The notes under the pieces were generated by a model. It saw only the letters and a list, made by a program, of their open reading frames with translations. It was not told the DNA's origin and did no database searches. From contig NZ_MAUE01000005.1 in NCBI RefSeq assembly GCF_001702265.1, positions 186,001 through 250,000 on the forward strand: a stretch of DNA of 64,000 nt. The letters run 5' to 3'. The stretch is from Pseudomonas aylmerensis. GTDB lineage: Bacteria; Pseudomonadota; Gammaproteobacteria; Pseudomonadales; Pseudomonadaceae. Positions 16,175-25,492 of this stretch are shown here, piece by piece. Each line of letters starts with the position of its first letter. Within the stretch, counting starts at the first letter, position 1. The translations under genes were made by a program, and so were the position numbers.

Positions 16175-17086
16175 ATGAATCCACAAGAACTGAAGTCCAT
16201 CCTCTCCCACGGTCTGCTGTCTTTCCCGGTGACCGATTTCAACGCCCAGGGTGACTTCCACCAGGCGGGCTACATCAAGCGTCTGGAATGGCTGGCCCCG
16301 TACGGCGCCACTGCCTTGTTCGCCGCCGGTGGTACCGGTGAGTTTTTCTCCCTCGCCGCCAGCGAATATTCCCAGGTGGTCAAGACCGCCGTTGATACCT
16401 GCGCCACCAGCGTGCCGATCCTCGCGGGTGTGGGCGGTTCGACTCGCCAGGCCATCGAGTACGCCCAGGAAGCCGAGCGCCTTGGCGCCAAAGGCTTGCT
16501 GCTGCTGCCGCACTACCTGACCGAAGCCAGCCAGGACGGGGTTGCCGCCCACGTCGAAGCAGTGTGCAAGTCGGTCAAAATCGGCGTGGTGGTCTACAAC
16601 CGCAACGTCTGCCGCCTGACTGCGCCTTTGCTGGAACGCCTGGCCGAGCGCTGCCCGAACCTGATCGGCTACAAAGACGGCCTGGGCGACATTGAGTTGA
16701 TGGTGTCGATCCGCCGTCGTCTCGGTGACCGTTTCAGCTACCTGGGCGGCCTGCCGACTGCAGAGGTTTACGCCGCTGCCTACAAGGCCCTGGGCGTGCC
16801 GGTGTACTCCTCGGCGGTGTTCAACTTCATTCCGAAGACCGCGATGGATTTCTACCACGCCATTGCCAAGGACGATCACGCCACTGTCGCCAAGATCATC
16901 GACGACTTCTTCCTGCCGTACCTGGACATCCGCAACCGCAAGGCGGGCTATGCGGTGAGCATCGTCAAGGCCGGTGCGAAAATCGCTGGCTACGACGCCG
17001 GCCCGGTGCGCACGCCGCTGACCGACTTGCTGCCGGAAGAATACGAAGCCCTGGCCGCGCTGATCGACAAGCAAGGCGCGCAATAA
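16175..17086 (+). CDS. kdgD: 5-dehydro-4-deoxyglucarate dehydratase (decarboxylating)
   Basis: A 303-residue TIM-barrel enzyme of the DapA/NAL family. It converts 5-keto-4-deoxyglucarate to 2-oxoglutarate semialdehyde, water and CO2. Visible features are the [12 protein letters not shown] loop near residue 50, the catalytic Tyr in VVYNRN (Tyr141) and the Schiff-base Lys in LIGYKDG (Lys167). The length is standard for the family. It is followed by a hairpin and then the semialdehyde dehydrogenase, giving consecutive pathway steps. Confidence 0.94.
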   Translation: MNPQELKSILSHGLLSFPVTDFNAQGDFHQAGYIKRLEWLAPYGATALFAAGGTGEFFSLAASEYSQVVKTAVDTCATSVPILAGVGGSTRQAIEYAQEAERLGAKGLLLLPHYLTEASQDGVAAHVEAVCKSVKIGVVVYNRNVCRLTAPLLERLAERCPNLIGYKDGLGDIELMVSIRRRLGDRFSYLGGLPTAEVYAAAYKALGVPVYSSAVFNFIPKTAMDFYHAIAKDDHATVAKIIDDFFLPYLDIRNRKAGYAVSIVKAGAKIAGYDAGPVRTPLTDLLPEEYEALAALIDKQGAQ

Positions 17087-17095
17087 CTTATCTAC

Positions 17096-17123
17096 AAGGC
17101 CGCTGAGTAATCAGCGGCCTTTT
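17096..17123 (+). terminator. Intergenic hairpin between kdgD and the dehydrogenase gene
   Basis: A perfect 11-bp stem AAGGCCGCTGA / TCAGCGGCCTT with a GTAA loop ends in only four T residues. It sits 18 bp before the next start codon, so it may act as a partial terminator or mRNA stabiliser. Confidence 0.6.
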
Positions 17124-17140
17124 GCGTCAGGAGAAGATTT

Positions 17141-18586
17141 GTGTCCCAAGCTCAGCGTTATGAAAACTACATCAATGGCCAGTGGGTGGCCGGTGCCGAC
17201 TACTGCGTTAACCTCAACCCGTCGGAGTTGTCTGATGTCATTGGCGAATACGCCAAGGCTGACGTAGCCCAAGTCAATGCTGCCATCGACGCCGCCCGCG
17301 CCGCGTTCCCGGCCTGGTCCACTTCCGGGATCCAGGCGCGTCACGACGCGCTGGATAAAGTCGGCAGCGAAATCCTCGCCCGCCGTGAAGAACTCGGCAC
17401 CTTGCTGGCCCGGGAAGAGGGCAAGACCCTGCCCGAAGCCATTGGCGAAGTGACTCGCGCCGGTAACATCTTCAAATTCTTCGCCGGTGAATGCCTGCGC
17501 TTGTCCGGTGACTACGTGCCGTCGGTACGCCCGGGCGTCAACGTCGAAGTTACCCGTGAAGCCCTGGGTGTGGTCGGCCTGATCACCCCGTGGAACTTCC
17601 CGATTGCGATCCCCGCCTGGAAGATCGCCCCGGCCCTGGCCTACGGCAACTGTGTGGTGATCAAGCCGGCTGAGCTGGTACCGGGCTGCGCCTGGGCCCT
17701 GGCCGAAATCATCTCTCGCGCAGGCTTTCCCGCCGGTGTGTTCAACCTGGTGATGGGCAGCGGCCGCGTGGTCGGCGACGTGCTGGTCAACAGCCCGAAA
17801 GTCGATGGCATCAGCTTCACCGGTTCAGTCGGCGTAGGTCGCCAGATCGCCGTCAGCTGTGTGTCGCGCCAGGCCAAAGTGCAGTTGGAAATGGGTGGCA
17901 AGAACCCGCAGATCATCCTCGACGATGCCGACCTCAAGCAGGCGGTCGAGTTGTCGGTGCAGAGTGCGTTCTACTCCACCGGCCAGCGTTGCACGGCCTC
18001 GAGCCGCTTGATCGTGACCGCCGGGATTCACGACCAGTTCGTCGCGGCCATGGCCGAGCGCATGAAGTCGATCAAGGTCGGCCACGCCCTCAAAAGCGGC
18101 ACCGATATCGGCCCGGTCGTGTCCCAGGCCCAGTTGGACCAGGACCTCAAGTACATCGACATCGGCCAGAGCGAAGGCGCGCGGCTGGTCAGCGGTGGCG
18201 GCCTGGTCACCTGTGACACCGAAGGCTACTTCCTGGCGCCGACGCTGTTTGCCGACAGCGAAGCCGCCATGCGCATCAGCCGTGAAGAAATCTTCGGCCC
18301 AGTGGCCAACGTGGTGCGCGTGGCGGACTACGAGGCGGCGCTGGCCATGGCCAACGACACCGAGTTCGGCTTGTCGGCGGGCATTGCCACGACGTCGTTG
18401 AAGTACGCCAATCACTTCAAGCGCCACTCCCAGGCCGGGATGGTGATGGTCAACCTGCCGACCGCCGGCGTGGATTACCACGTGCCGTTCGGTGGCCGCA
18501 AAGGGTCCTCCTATGGTTCGCGCGAGCAGGGTCGCTATGCGCAAGAGTTCTACACCGTGGTGAAAACCAGCTACATCGGTTCGTAA
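17141..18586 (+). CDS. 2-oxoglutarate semialdehyde (2,5-dioxovalerate) dehydrogenase
   Basis: A 481-residue NAD(P)-dependent aldehyde dehydrogenase. Motifs are the cofactor region LITPWNFPIAIPAWKIAPAL and FTGSVGVGRQIA, the general base Glu250 (LEMGGKNPQ) and the catalytic Cys284 (STGQRCTASS). Placement directly after kdgD identifies the substrate as the semialdehyde made by that enzyme, giving 2-oxoglutarate. The start is GTG at 17141 after AGGAGAAG. The substrate is inferred from context; the family is certain. Confidence 0.9.
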   Translation: MSQAQRYENYINGQWVAGADYCVNLNPSELSDVIGEYAKADVAQVNAAIDAARAAFPAWSTSGIQARHDALDKVGSEILARREELGTLLAREEGKTLPEAIGEVTRAGNIFKFFAGECLRLSGDYVPSVRPGVNVEVTREALGVVGLITPWNFPIAIPAWKIAPALAYGNCVVIKPAELVPGCAWALAEIISRAGFPAGVFNLVMGSGRVVGDVLVNSPKVDGISFTGSVGVGRQIAVSCVSRQAKVQLEMGGKNPQIILDDADLKQAVELSVQSAFYSTGQRCTASSRLIVTAGIHDQFVAAMAERMKSIKVGHALKSGTDIGPVVSQAQLDQDLKYIDIGQSEGARLVSGGGLVTCDTEGYFLAPTLFADSEAAMRISREEIFGPVANVVRVADYEAALAMANDTEFGLSAGIATTSLKYANHFKRHSQAGMVMVNLPTAGVDYHVPFGGRKGSSYGSREQGRYAQEFYTVVKTSYIGS

Positions 18587-18614
18587 TACGCGACACCCGT
18601 GGCGCCTGCTTTGT

Positions 18615-18700
18615 GTGGGAGCTGATTTGCCTGCGATAGCATCACCGGTGTGTGCCTGACACACCGAGGTGCCTGTATCGCGGGCAAGCCCGGCTCCCAC
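18615..18700. repeat. REPIN
   Basis: An inverted REP pair (GTGGGAGCTGATTTGCC ... GGGCAAGCCCGGCTCCCAC) lies between the dehydrogenase and MFS transporter genes, inside the sugar-acid gene set. Confidence 0.85.
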
Positions 18701-18768
18701 ATGAAAGCGGTCCCACCGACAAATAGACCATTACCCGCAAAAAAAATAATTAGTGGGAGTACTTCTAC

Positions 18769-20133
18769 ATGCAAGCGACCAAGCCGACCCACGTCCGCTA
18801 TTTGATCCTGCTCATGCTGTTCCTGGTGACCACGATCAACTACGCCGACCGGGCCACCATCGCTATCGCCGGCTCCAGCCTGCAAAAAGACCTCGGCATC
18901 GACGCGGTCACCCTCGGTTATATCTTCTCCGCATTCGGTTGGGCCTACGTGGCCGGGCAAATCCCCGGCGGCTGGCTGCTGGATCGGTTCGGCTCGAAAA
19001 AAGTCTATGCCCTGAGCATCTTCACCTGGTCACTGTTCACCGTGCTGCAAGGCTATGTCGGTGAGTTCGGCGTCTCCACCGCAGTGGTTGCGCTGTTCAT
19101 GCTGCGCTTCCTGGTGGGCCTGGCCGAAGCGCCGTCCTTTCCCGGCAACGCGCGAATCGTCGCGGCCTGGTTCCCCACCGCCGAGCGCGGCACGGCTTCG
19201 GCGATCTTCAACTCGGCGCAATACTTCGCCACGGTGCTGTTCGCGCCGTTGATGGGCTGGATCGTCTACAGCTTCGGCTGGCAGCACGTGTTTATCGTGA
19301 TGGGCGGGATCGGCATCGTGTTCTCGCTGATCTGGCTCAAAGTTATCCACAGCCCGCGCCAGCACCCGATGATCAACGAGGCCGAGTTCAATCACATCGC
19401 CGCCAATGGCGCGATGGTCGATATGGACCAGGACAAGGTCAAGGGTAAGAAAACTGACGGTCCGAAGTGGGATTACATCCGCCAACTGCTGACCAACCGC
19501 ATGATGCTCGGCGTGTACCTGGGCCAGTACTGCATCAACGGCATCACCTATTTTTTCCTGACCTGGTTCCCGGTGTACCTGGTGCAGGACCGCGGCATGA
19601 CCATTCTCAAGGCCGGTTTCATTGCTTCGCTGCCGGCGATCTGCGGCTTTATCGGCGGGGTACTGGGCGGGGTGATTTCCGACTACCTGTTGCGCAAGGG
19701 CCACTCGCTGACCTTCGCGCGCAAGGCGCCGATCATTGGCGGGTTGCTGGTGTCTTCCAGTATCGTGGCGTGCAACTACGTGGACATCGAATGGATGGTG
19801 GTGGGCTTCATGGCCCTGGCGTTCTTCGGCAAAGGCGTTGGCGCACTGGGTTGGGCGGTGGTGTCCGACACGTCGCCGAAACAAATCGCCGGGCTCAGTG
19901 GCGGCTTGTTCAACATGTTTGGCAACCTGGCGTCGATCAGCACGCCGATCGTGATCGGCTACATCATCAGCACCACCGGCTCGTTCAAGTGGGCACTGGT
20001 GTTTGTGGGCGCCAACGCGCTGCTGGCGGTGTTCAGCTACCTGGTGATCGTGGGTCCGATCAAACGTGTGGTACTCAAAGAGCCGCCAAGCAAAGGGCCT
20101 GAGTTGACTAACCTTACCGAAGCGCACTCCTGA
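18769..20133 (+). CDS. gudP: MFS transporter, D-glucarate/galactarate type
   Basis: A 454-residue transporter of the anion:cation symporter group of the major facilitator superfamily, with about 12 membrane helices. It opens with [20 protein letters not shown], a hallmark of the GudP/GarP/ExuT family. [22 protein letters not shown] is the loop 2-3 motif, and a polar central loop ([20 protein letters not shown]) lies at about residue 225. The flanking genes break down galactarate, so sugar diacid uptake is likely. garD starts 11 bp downstream, suggesting cotranscription. Confidence 0.92.
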   Translation: MQATKPTHVRYLILLMLFLVTTINYADRATIAIAGSSLQKDLGIDAVTLGYIFSAFGWAYVAGQIPGGWLLDRFGSKKVYALSIFTWSLFTVLQGYVGEFGVSTAVVALFMLRFLVGLAEAPSFPGNARIVAAWFPTAERGTASAIFNSAQYFATVLFAPLMGWIVYSFGWQHVFIVMGGIGIVFSLIWLKVIHSPRQHPMINEAEFNHIAANGAMVDMDQDKVKGKKTDGPKWDYIRQLLTNRMMLGVYLGQYCINGITYFFLTWFPVYLVQDRGMTILKAGFIASLPAICGFIGGVLGGVISDYLLRKGHSLTFARKAPIIGGLLVSSSIVACNYVDIEWMVVGFMALAFFGKGVGALGWAVVSDTSPKQIAGLSGGLFNMFGNLASISTPIVIGYIISTTGSFKWALVFVGANALLAVFSYLVIVGPIKRVVLKEPPSKGPELTNLTEAHS

Positions 20134-20144
20134 GGGGCGATGTA

Positions 20145-21698
20145 ATGCAGTTGATTGAACATGCCGACTCGCCGCGCTCGATTCGTTTGCACGAGCGCGA
20201 CAATGTGGTGATCGTGGTCAATGACCAGGGCGTACCGGCCGGGACCGAGTTCCCGGACGGCCTGGTGACCGTCGATTTCATCCCCCAGAGCCACAAGGTG
20301 ACCCTGGAAGATATTCCCGAGGGCGGTCAGATTATTCGCTACGGCCAGACCATCGGGTACGCCCTGGCGCCGATTCCGCGCGGCAGTTGGGTCCAGGAAG
20401 ATCAACTGCGCATGCCGACCGCGCCGCCGCTGGACAGCCTGCCGCTGTCCACCGATGTGCCCGAAACCCAGGCTCCCCTCGAAGGCTTTACCTTCGAGGG
20501 CTACCGCAATGCCGACGGCACCGTGGGCACGCGCAATATCCTCGGCATCACCACCACGGTGCAATGCGTGACCGGTGTGCTGGACCATGCGGTCAAGCGC
20601 ATCAAGGACGAATTGCTGCCCAAGTACCCGCACGTGGATGACGTGGTCGCGCTGACCCACAGCTATGGCTGTGGCGTCGCCATCACCGCGACGGATGCCT
20701 ACATCCCGATCCGCACGGTGCGCAATCTGGCGCGCAACCCGAACCTGGGCGGCGAAGCCCTGGTGATCAGCCTGGGCTGCGAGAAATTGCAGGCCGGGCA
20801 GGTGATGCACGACAACGACAGCTCCGTCGACCTGAGCGAGCCGTGGCTGTATCGATTGCAGGATTCCAGCCACGGCTTTACCGAGATGATCGAGCAGATC
20901 ATGGCGTTGGCCGAAACCCGTTTGAAAAAGCTCGACCAGCGCCGCCGCGAAACCGTGCCGGCATCCGAGTTGATCCTGGGCATGCAGTGCGGCGGCAGTG
21001 ATGCGTTTTCCGGCATCACCGCCAACCCCGCGCTGGGGTATGCGTCGGACCTGTTGTTGCGGGCCGGGGCGACGGTGATGTTTTCCGAAGTCACCGAAGT
21101 GCGCGACGCGATCTACCTGCTGACCTCCCGCGCGCAGAACAGGCAAGTCGCTGAGGAATTGGTCCGGGAAATGGACTGGTACGACCGCTACCTGGCCAAG
21201 GGCGAGGCAGATCGCAGCGCCAATACCACGCCGGGTAACAAGAAGGGCGGGTTGTCGAATATTGTCGAGAAGTCCCTGGGGTCTATCGTCAAGTCCGGCA
21301 GCAGCGCGATCAACGGCGTGCTGGGCCCGGGCGAACGCTTCAAGAGCAAGGGCCTGATCTTCTGCGCGACACCGGCCAGCGACTTTGTCTGTGGCACCTT
21401 GCAACTGGCGGCGGGGATGAACCTGCACGTGTTCACCACCGGACGCGGCACGCCGTATGGGCTGGCGATGGCGCCGGTGGTGAAGGTTTCCACGCGTACA
21501 GAGCTGGCACAGCGCTGGCCGGACCTCATCGATATCGACGCCGGGCGCATCGCCACCGGGCGCGCGACCATCGAGGAGCTGGGCTGGGAGTTGTTCCATT
21601 TCTACCTGGACGTGGCCAGCGGCAAGAAGCAGACGTGGGCCGAGCAGCATAAGCTGCATAACGACATCACCTTGTTCAACCCCGCGCCGATTACCTGA
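20145..21698 (+). CDS. garD: Galactarate dehydratase
   Basis: A 517-residue UxaA/GarD-family metal-dependent dehydratase that removes water from galactarate to give 5-keto-4-deoxyglucarate, the substrate of KdgD. The N-terminal SAF-like domain spans residues about 10-85. The catalytic part follows from [15 protein letters not shown], with conserved Cys-rich stretches [18 protein letters not shown] and [12 protein letters not shown] that are likely Fe ligands or active-site elements. The C-terminal region shows [12 protein letters not shown]. The length matches E. coli GarD (about 520). Confidence 0.94.
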   Translation: MQLIEHADSPRSIRLHERDNVVIVVNDQGVPAGTEFPDGLVTVDFIPQSHKVTLEDIPEGGQIIRYGQTIGYALAPIPRGSWVQEDQLRMPTAPPLDSLPLSTDVPETQAPLEGFTFEGYRNADGTVGTRNILGITTTVQCVTGVLDHAVKRIKDELLPKYPHVDDVVALTHSYGCGVAITATDAYIPIRTVRNLARNPNLGGEALVISLGCEKLQAGQVMHDNDSSVDLSEPWLYRLQDSSHGFTEMIEQIMALAETRLKKLDQRRRETVPASELILGMQCGGSDAFSGITANPALGYASDLLLRAGATVMFSEVTEVRDAIYLLTSRAQNRQVAEELVREMDWYDRYLAKGEADRSANTTPGNKKGGLSNIVEKSLGSIVKSGSSAINGVLGPGERFKSKGLIFCATPASDFVCGTLQLAAGMNLHVFTTGRGTPYGLAMAPVVKVSTRTELAQRWPDLIDIDAGRIATGRATIEELGWELFHFYLDVASGKKQTWAEQHKLHNDITLFNPAPIT

Positions 21699-21714
21699 GA
21701 CTGGCGCGGACCTT

Positions 21715-21801
21715 GTAGGCGCTGGCTCGCCTGCGATAGCGGTGTATCAGTAACCGATGTAACGCCTGACACACCGCCATCGCAGGCAAGCCGGCTCTCA
21801 C
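21715..21801. repeat. REPIN
   Basis: A degenerate inverted REP pair (GTAGGCGCTGGCTCGCC ... GGCAAGCCGGCTCTCAC) lies just after garD. Confidence 0.75.
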
Positions 21802-21821
21802 ATTGAGCGAGTGTCAACCAG

Positions 21822-21835
21822 ACGAACCGGTTCGT
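21822..21835. promoter_or_regulatory. Perfect 14-bp palindrome upstream of the AEC transporter
   Basis: ACGAACCGGTTCGT is flanked by CCAG and CTGG, which nearly extend the dyad. It lies 51 bp upstream of the transporter start, a suitable place for a repressor. It does not resemble the kdgD operator, so a different factor is implied. Confidence 0.45.
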
Positions 21836-21885
21836 ACTGGCTTATCATTAGCCACCTGACGACGCTCACCAAGGTTCTCCCCGGC

Positions 21886-22827
21886 ATGCTGGCAATTTTC
21901 CTCACCACCCTCACCATCACCGCGCCGGTGTTTGCCATGCTGTTTCTGGGGGTGTTGCTCAAGCGCGTCAACTGGATCAACGACAACTTTATCCACACGG
22001 CCTCGTCCCTGGTGTTCAACGTCACCATGCCGGCGCTGCTGTTTCTTGGCATCCTGCATGCCGACCTGCACTCGGCGCTCAAGCCGGGCCTGCTGATCTA
22101 TTTCGCTGTCGCCACGCTGTTGAGCTTTGCCCTCGCCTGGGGCTGGGCGATTTTTCGCTGCCCGCGTGAAGACCGTGGCATCTACACCCAGGGCGCGTTT
22201 CGCGGCAATAACGGCGTGATCGGCCTGGCGCTGGCCGCCAGTATGTACGGCGACTACGGTATCTCCCTCGGTGCGATTCTCGCGGCGCTGGTGATCCTGT
22301 TCTACAACACCCTGTCGACCATCGTGCTGGCGGTGTACAGCCCGGTGATCAAGTCCGACCCGTGGAGCATCTGCAAGAGTGTGGTGGCCAACCCGCTGAT
22401 CATCAGCGTGATCGCCGCCACGCCGTTCGCGGTGTTCCAGATTGGCCTGCCGGGTTGGCTGGAGTCGTCGGGCCAGTACCTGGCGGACATGACCCTGCCC
22501 CTGGCGCTGATCTGCATCGGTGGCACGCTGTCGCTGGCGGCTTTGCGCAAAAGCGGCAGCATGGCGCTGAGTGCGAGTCTGGTGAAGATGATCGGCTTGC
22601 CCGTGGTGGCGACGCTGGGGGCATGGCTGCTGGGCTTTCGCGGGCCGGAGTTGGGGATCTTGTTCCTGTACTTCGGCGCGCCCACCGCAGCGGCCAGCTT
22701 TGTCATGGCCCGGGCGGCCGAGGGCAATCATGAGCTGGCGGCGGCGATTATCGTGATCACCACGCTGATGGCGGCGGTGACCACCAATATCGGGATTTTC
22801 GTGTTGCAGGCGGGGGGTTGGATCTGA
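21886..22827 (+). CDS. AEC family transporter (auxin efflux carrier type)
   Basis: A 313-residue, mostly hydrophobic protein with about ten membrane helices arranged as two repeats. It starts MLAIFLTTLTITAPVFAMLFLGVLLKR and includes the family segment FRGNNGVIGLALAASMYGDYG. The frame is open upstream to 21811, but that part is hydrophilic and overlaps the palindrome and likely promoter, so the ATG at 21886 is preferred. Bacterial members export or import dicarboxylates such as malate or malonate; a sugar-acid link here is only positional. Confidence 0.85.
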   Translation: MLAIFLTTLTITAPVFAMLFLGVLLKRVNWINDNFIHTASSLVFNVTMPALLFLGILHADLHSALKPGLLIYFAVATLLSFALAWGWAIFRCPREDRGIYTQGAFRGNNGVIGLALAASMYGDYGISLGAILAALVILFYNTLSTIVLAVYSPVIKSDPWSICKSVVANPLIISVIAATPFAVFQIGLPGWLESSGQYLADMTLPLALICIGGTLSLAALRKSGSMALSASLVKMIGLPVVATLGAWLLGFRGPELGILFLYFGAPTAAASFVMARAAEGNHELAAAIIVITTLMAAVTTNIGIFVLQAGGWI

Positions 22828-22848
22828 AGGTTGCAGGGCTCTTGAGGG

Positions 22849-23481
22849 CCAATCGCAGGCAAGCCAGCTCCCACAGGAATTGAGGTATGGCTCAGGCACT
22901 CGGGCATATGGAGATCAAATGTGGGAGCTGGCTTGCCTGCGAAAGCGGCGTATCAGGCACCTGATGCATCAGCTGACAGGCGGCCTTCGCGGGCAAACCC
23001 GCTCCCACAGGAATTGAGGTTTGACTCAGGCCCCCGGGCATATGGAGATCAAATGTGGGAGCTGGCTTGCCTGCGAAAGCGGTGGGTCAGGCAACGAATG
23101 CATCAGCTGACACACTGCCTTCGCGAGCAAGCCCGCTCCCACAGGAATTGAGGTATGGCTCAGGCACCTGGGCATATGGAGATCAAATGTGGGAGCTGGC
23201 TTGCCTGCGAAGGCGGTGGGTCAGGCACCTGATGCATCAACTGACAAGCCGCCTTCGCGAGCAAGCCCGCTCCCACAGGAATTGAGGTATGGCTCAGGCC
23301 CCCGGGCATATGAAGATCAAATGTGGGGGCGGGCTTGCCTGCGAAGGCGGTGGGTCAGGCAACGATGCATCAACTGACACGCCGCTTTCGCGAGCAAGCC
23401 CGCTCCCACAGGAATTGAGGTATGGCTCAGGCGCTCGGGTATATGGAGATCAAATGTGGGAGCTGGCTTGCCTGCGAAAGC
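22849..23481. repeat. REPIN tandem array 3 (134-bp units)
   Basis: Four complete inverted REP pairs lie at 22921-23008, 23055-23142, 23189-23276 and 23323-23409, with half copies at 22849-22874 and 23456-23481. The period is 134 bp and each unit ends CAGGAATTGAGGTATGGCTCAGGC...GGGCATATGGAGATCAAAT. Copies differ at a few percent of positions. Unlike arrays 1 and 2, no copied coding end was recognised. The last half copy runs almost to the stop codon of the next gene. Repeated MGAGLPAKAVGQA-like translations are artefacts. Confidence 0.92.
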
Positions 23482-23491
23482 TAGCTCGCCG

Positions 23492-23875
23492 TCACGGCTG
23501 ATCGGCCTGATACGCCTCAATCACTTCCTGCGCCGCGCGGAACGCATCAATCGCCGCCGGGACGCCGGCGTAGACCGCGCAGTGCAGCAGTGCTTCGCGA
23601 ATCTCCTCCACGGTACAGCCATTATTCAGCGCGCCACGCACGTGGCCCTTGAGTTCCTGCGGGCACTTGAGCGCGGTCAGGGCGGCGAGGGTGATCAGGC
23701 TGCGGGTCTTCAGCGGCAGGCCTTCGCGGTTCCATACGCTGCCCCAGGCATGCTCGTTGACGAAATCCTGCAGCGGTTGGGTGAACTCGGTGGCGTTGCC
23801 CAGGGCACGGTCGACGAACACATCGCCCATCACCTGGCGACGCATCTCAACCCCGGGCTTTTTCTGATCGGTCAT
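23492..23875 (-). CDS. Carboxymuconolactone decarboxylase family protein
   Basis: A 127-residue protein resembling PcaC (4-carboxymuconolactone decarboxylase): GVEMRRQVMGDVFVDRAL, FVNEHAWGSVW, GLPLKTRSLITLAALTAL and the helix EEIREALLHCAVYAGVPAA. PcaC acts in the protocatechuate branch of the beta-ketoadipate pathway, but no other pca gene is in the window. This may be PcaC itself, displaced, or a relative with another role in the AhpD/CMD fold. Its start overlaps the antiporter stop by 4 bases, implying one transcript. Confidence 0.85.
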   Translation of the reverse strand: MTDQKKPGVEMRRQVMGDVFVDRALGNATEFTQPLQDFVNEHAWGSVWNREGLPLKTRSLITLAALTALKCPQELKGHVRGALNNGCTVEEIREALLHCAVYAGVPAAIDAFRAAQEVIEAYQADQP

Positions 23876-24966
23876 TGCGAATCCCTCTTGTGTTGGCGGC
23901 GCCAGGCTCGCAGCGTGCTGAACAACAGGAAAGCCACCAGCACTGGCAGGACGTAATACAACATCAGTTGTTCAAGCTTGTTGGCCAGGGGCATGCCGGT
24001 GGTGAACGACATCACGTGCAGCCCGTACGCCAGGTACAGGCCCAGCAGCACCAGGCCTTCGGCGCGGGTCACGCGATAACCGGTGTAGAACACCGGCAGG
24101 CACAGCACCACCACACCGAGCATCACCGGCAGGTCGAAATCCAATGCATTGGGCGACACCGACAGCGGCGAGGGCGCGAGGAGGGCGGTGATCCCCAGCA
24201 CGCCCAGCAGGTTGAACAGGTTGCTGCCGATCACGTTGCCCACGGCAATTTCCCGTTGCCCCCGCAGGGCGGCGATCAGTGAGGTGGCGAGGCAGGGCAG
24301 CGAGGTACCGACGCCGATCAGCGTGAGGCCGATGATGCGTTCCGAGAGGCCCAGGTCCGCTGCCACATCCACCGCCGCGCCCAGCAGCAAGTGCCCGGCC
24401 AGGACCAGCACCAGCAGGCCTGCGAGCATCAGCAGAACGCTGCTGAGCCACGGCGCGCGGGCCACGGTGTCGAGGGTGCGCGGGCGGCGGGAATGGCGCG
24501 TCTGGTAGTGCAGCACGCCCAGGTAGGCGACCAGCGCCAACAGCAACCACAAGCCGTCGACGGGTGTCAGTTCTTCATTGGCCGCCAGGGTGAATACCAG
24601 CAGCCCGGCGAGGATCATCACCGGGATATCCACGCGCACCAGTTGGCGTGAGACGCGCAGGGGAATGATCAGCGCCGACAGGCCCAGGGTCACGAGGATG
24701 TTGAAGATACTGCTGCCGATCACGCTGCCCACGGCGATATCGGTGTTGCCGGCCAGGGTGGCCTGCAGGCTGACGGTCATCTGTGGCGCACTGCTGCCAA
24801 AGGCGACGATGCTCAAGCCGATGATCAGCGGCCGCACTTTCAGGCTCGCGGCCAGGCGCACGGCTGCGCGCACCAGGACCTCGGCGCCGACGATCAGCAG
24901 CAGCAGGCCGCTGACCAGTTCGAGCAGGCTCCAGGGCGAGAGGGCGGTCAATCCGAAAATGGCCAC
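23872..24966 (-). CDS. Sodium/calcium exchanger family protein (YrbG-like)
   Basis: A 364-residue cation:cation antiporter with two homologous halves of five helices each. The alpha-repeats are visible as VAFGSSAPQMTVSL followed by GNTDIAVGSVIGSSIFNI, and GVGTSLPCLATSL followed by IAVGNVIGSNLFNLLGV. In the usual G-T-S-x-P-E motif the Glu binds the ion. Here the first repeat has Gln and the second Cys at that place, so ion specificity may differ from Na/Ca. It lies 10 bp after the RlpA-like gene and overlaps the CMD gene. Confidence 0.88.
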   Translation of the reverse strand: MAIFGLTALSPWSLLELVSGLLLLIVGAEVLVRAAVRLAASLKVRPLIIGLSIVAFGSSAPQMTVSLQATLAGNTDIAVGSVIGSSIFNILVTLGLSALIIPLRVSRQLVRVDIPVMILAGLLVFTLAANEELTPVDGLWLLLALVAYLGVLHYQTRHSRRPRTLDTVARAPWLSSVLLMLAGLLVLVLAGHLLLGAAVDVAADLGLSERIIGLTLIGVGTSLPCLATSLIAALRGQREIAVGNVIGSNLFNLLGVLGITALLAPSPLSVSPNALDFDLPVMLGVVVLCLPVFYTGYRVTRAEGLVLLGLYLAYGLHVMSFTTGMPLANKLEQLMLYYVLPVLVAFLLFSTLRAWRRQHKRDSQ

Positions 24967-24976
24967 GGCGGCGCCT

Positions 24977-25348
24977 TCAGTTGCTCAAGGCTTGCACGCG
25001 CACGCGCGCAGTGCCACTGCCGAGCATGCCCAGTTGTTCGGCAGCCTTGCGTGAAAGGTCGATCAAGCGCCCACGCGTGTGCGGGCCGCGATCGTTGATG
25101 CGGACCACGACGGATTTGTCGTTGTCCAGATTAGTCACCTTGACCTGGGTGCCGAAGGGCAGTTGCCGATGGGCCGCGGTCAGGGCGTTCTGGTTGAAGG
25201 GTTCACCGCTGGCGGTCTTGTTGCCATGGTGTTTGGCGCCGTAATAGGAGGCGGTGCCGGTTTCGTCGTAGCCGTTGGGGTTGATGATGCCGCTGGCGCA
25301 ACCGGCCAGTAGGGAGAACAGGGCCAGCAGGCCGAGTAGACGCTTCAT
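24977..25348 (-). CDS. Short RlpA-like (double-psi beta-barrel) lipoprotein
   Basis: A 123-residue lipoprotein. The signal peptide has lipobox LLAGC-A (Cys16). The RlpA-like double-psi beta-barrel then covers nearly all of the rest: [46 protein letters not shown] (catalytic-type Asp) and [13 protein letters not shown]. It lacks the SPOR domain of full-length RlpA, so septal targeting is not expected. The ATG at 25348 is chosen because it begins the signal peptide; longer frames run into the REPIN. Enzyme activity on peptidoglycan is inferred. Confidence 0.9.
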   Translation of the reverse strand: MKRLLGLLALFSLLAGCASGIINPNGYDETGTASYYGAKHHGNKTASGEPFNQNALTAAHRQLPFGTQVKVTNLDNDKSVVVRINDRGPHTRGRLIDLSRKAAEQLGMLGSGTARVRVQALSN

Positions 25349-25385
25349 GCAAGGAGTCCCATTACAAATGTTGGAGTTGGCTTGC

Positions 25386-25471
25386 GTGGGAGCTGGCTTG
25401 CCTGCGATGGCTTCACCTCGGTGTAACTGATGCTCCGAGGCGCCTGCATCGCGGGCGAGCCCGGCTCCCAC
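25386..25471. repeat. REPIN
   Basis: An inverted REP pair (GTGGGAGCTGGCTTGCC ... GGCGAGCCCGGCTCCCAC) lies between gatB and the RlpA-like gene on the same strand. Confidence 0.88.
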
Positions 25472-25492
25472 AGAAGCCGGGTCCTGCACGTG

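Noticed and set aside
22849..23481. Possible CRISPR array
   Set aside because: The period is 134 bp, and the whole unit, not just a short direct repeat, is conserved. Each unit is an inverted REP pair, and there are no variable spacers or cas genes.
24977..25489. Longer RlpA-like protein starting at 25489
   Set aside because: The added residues are translated REPIN sequence. The lipoprotein signal peptide begins at 25348.
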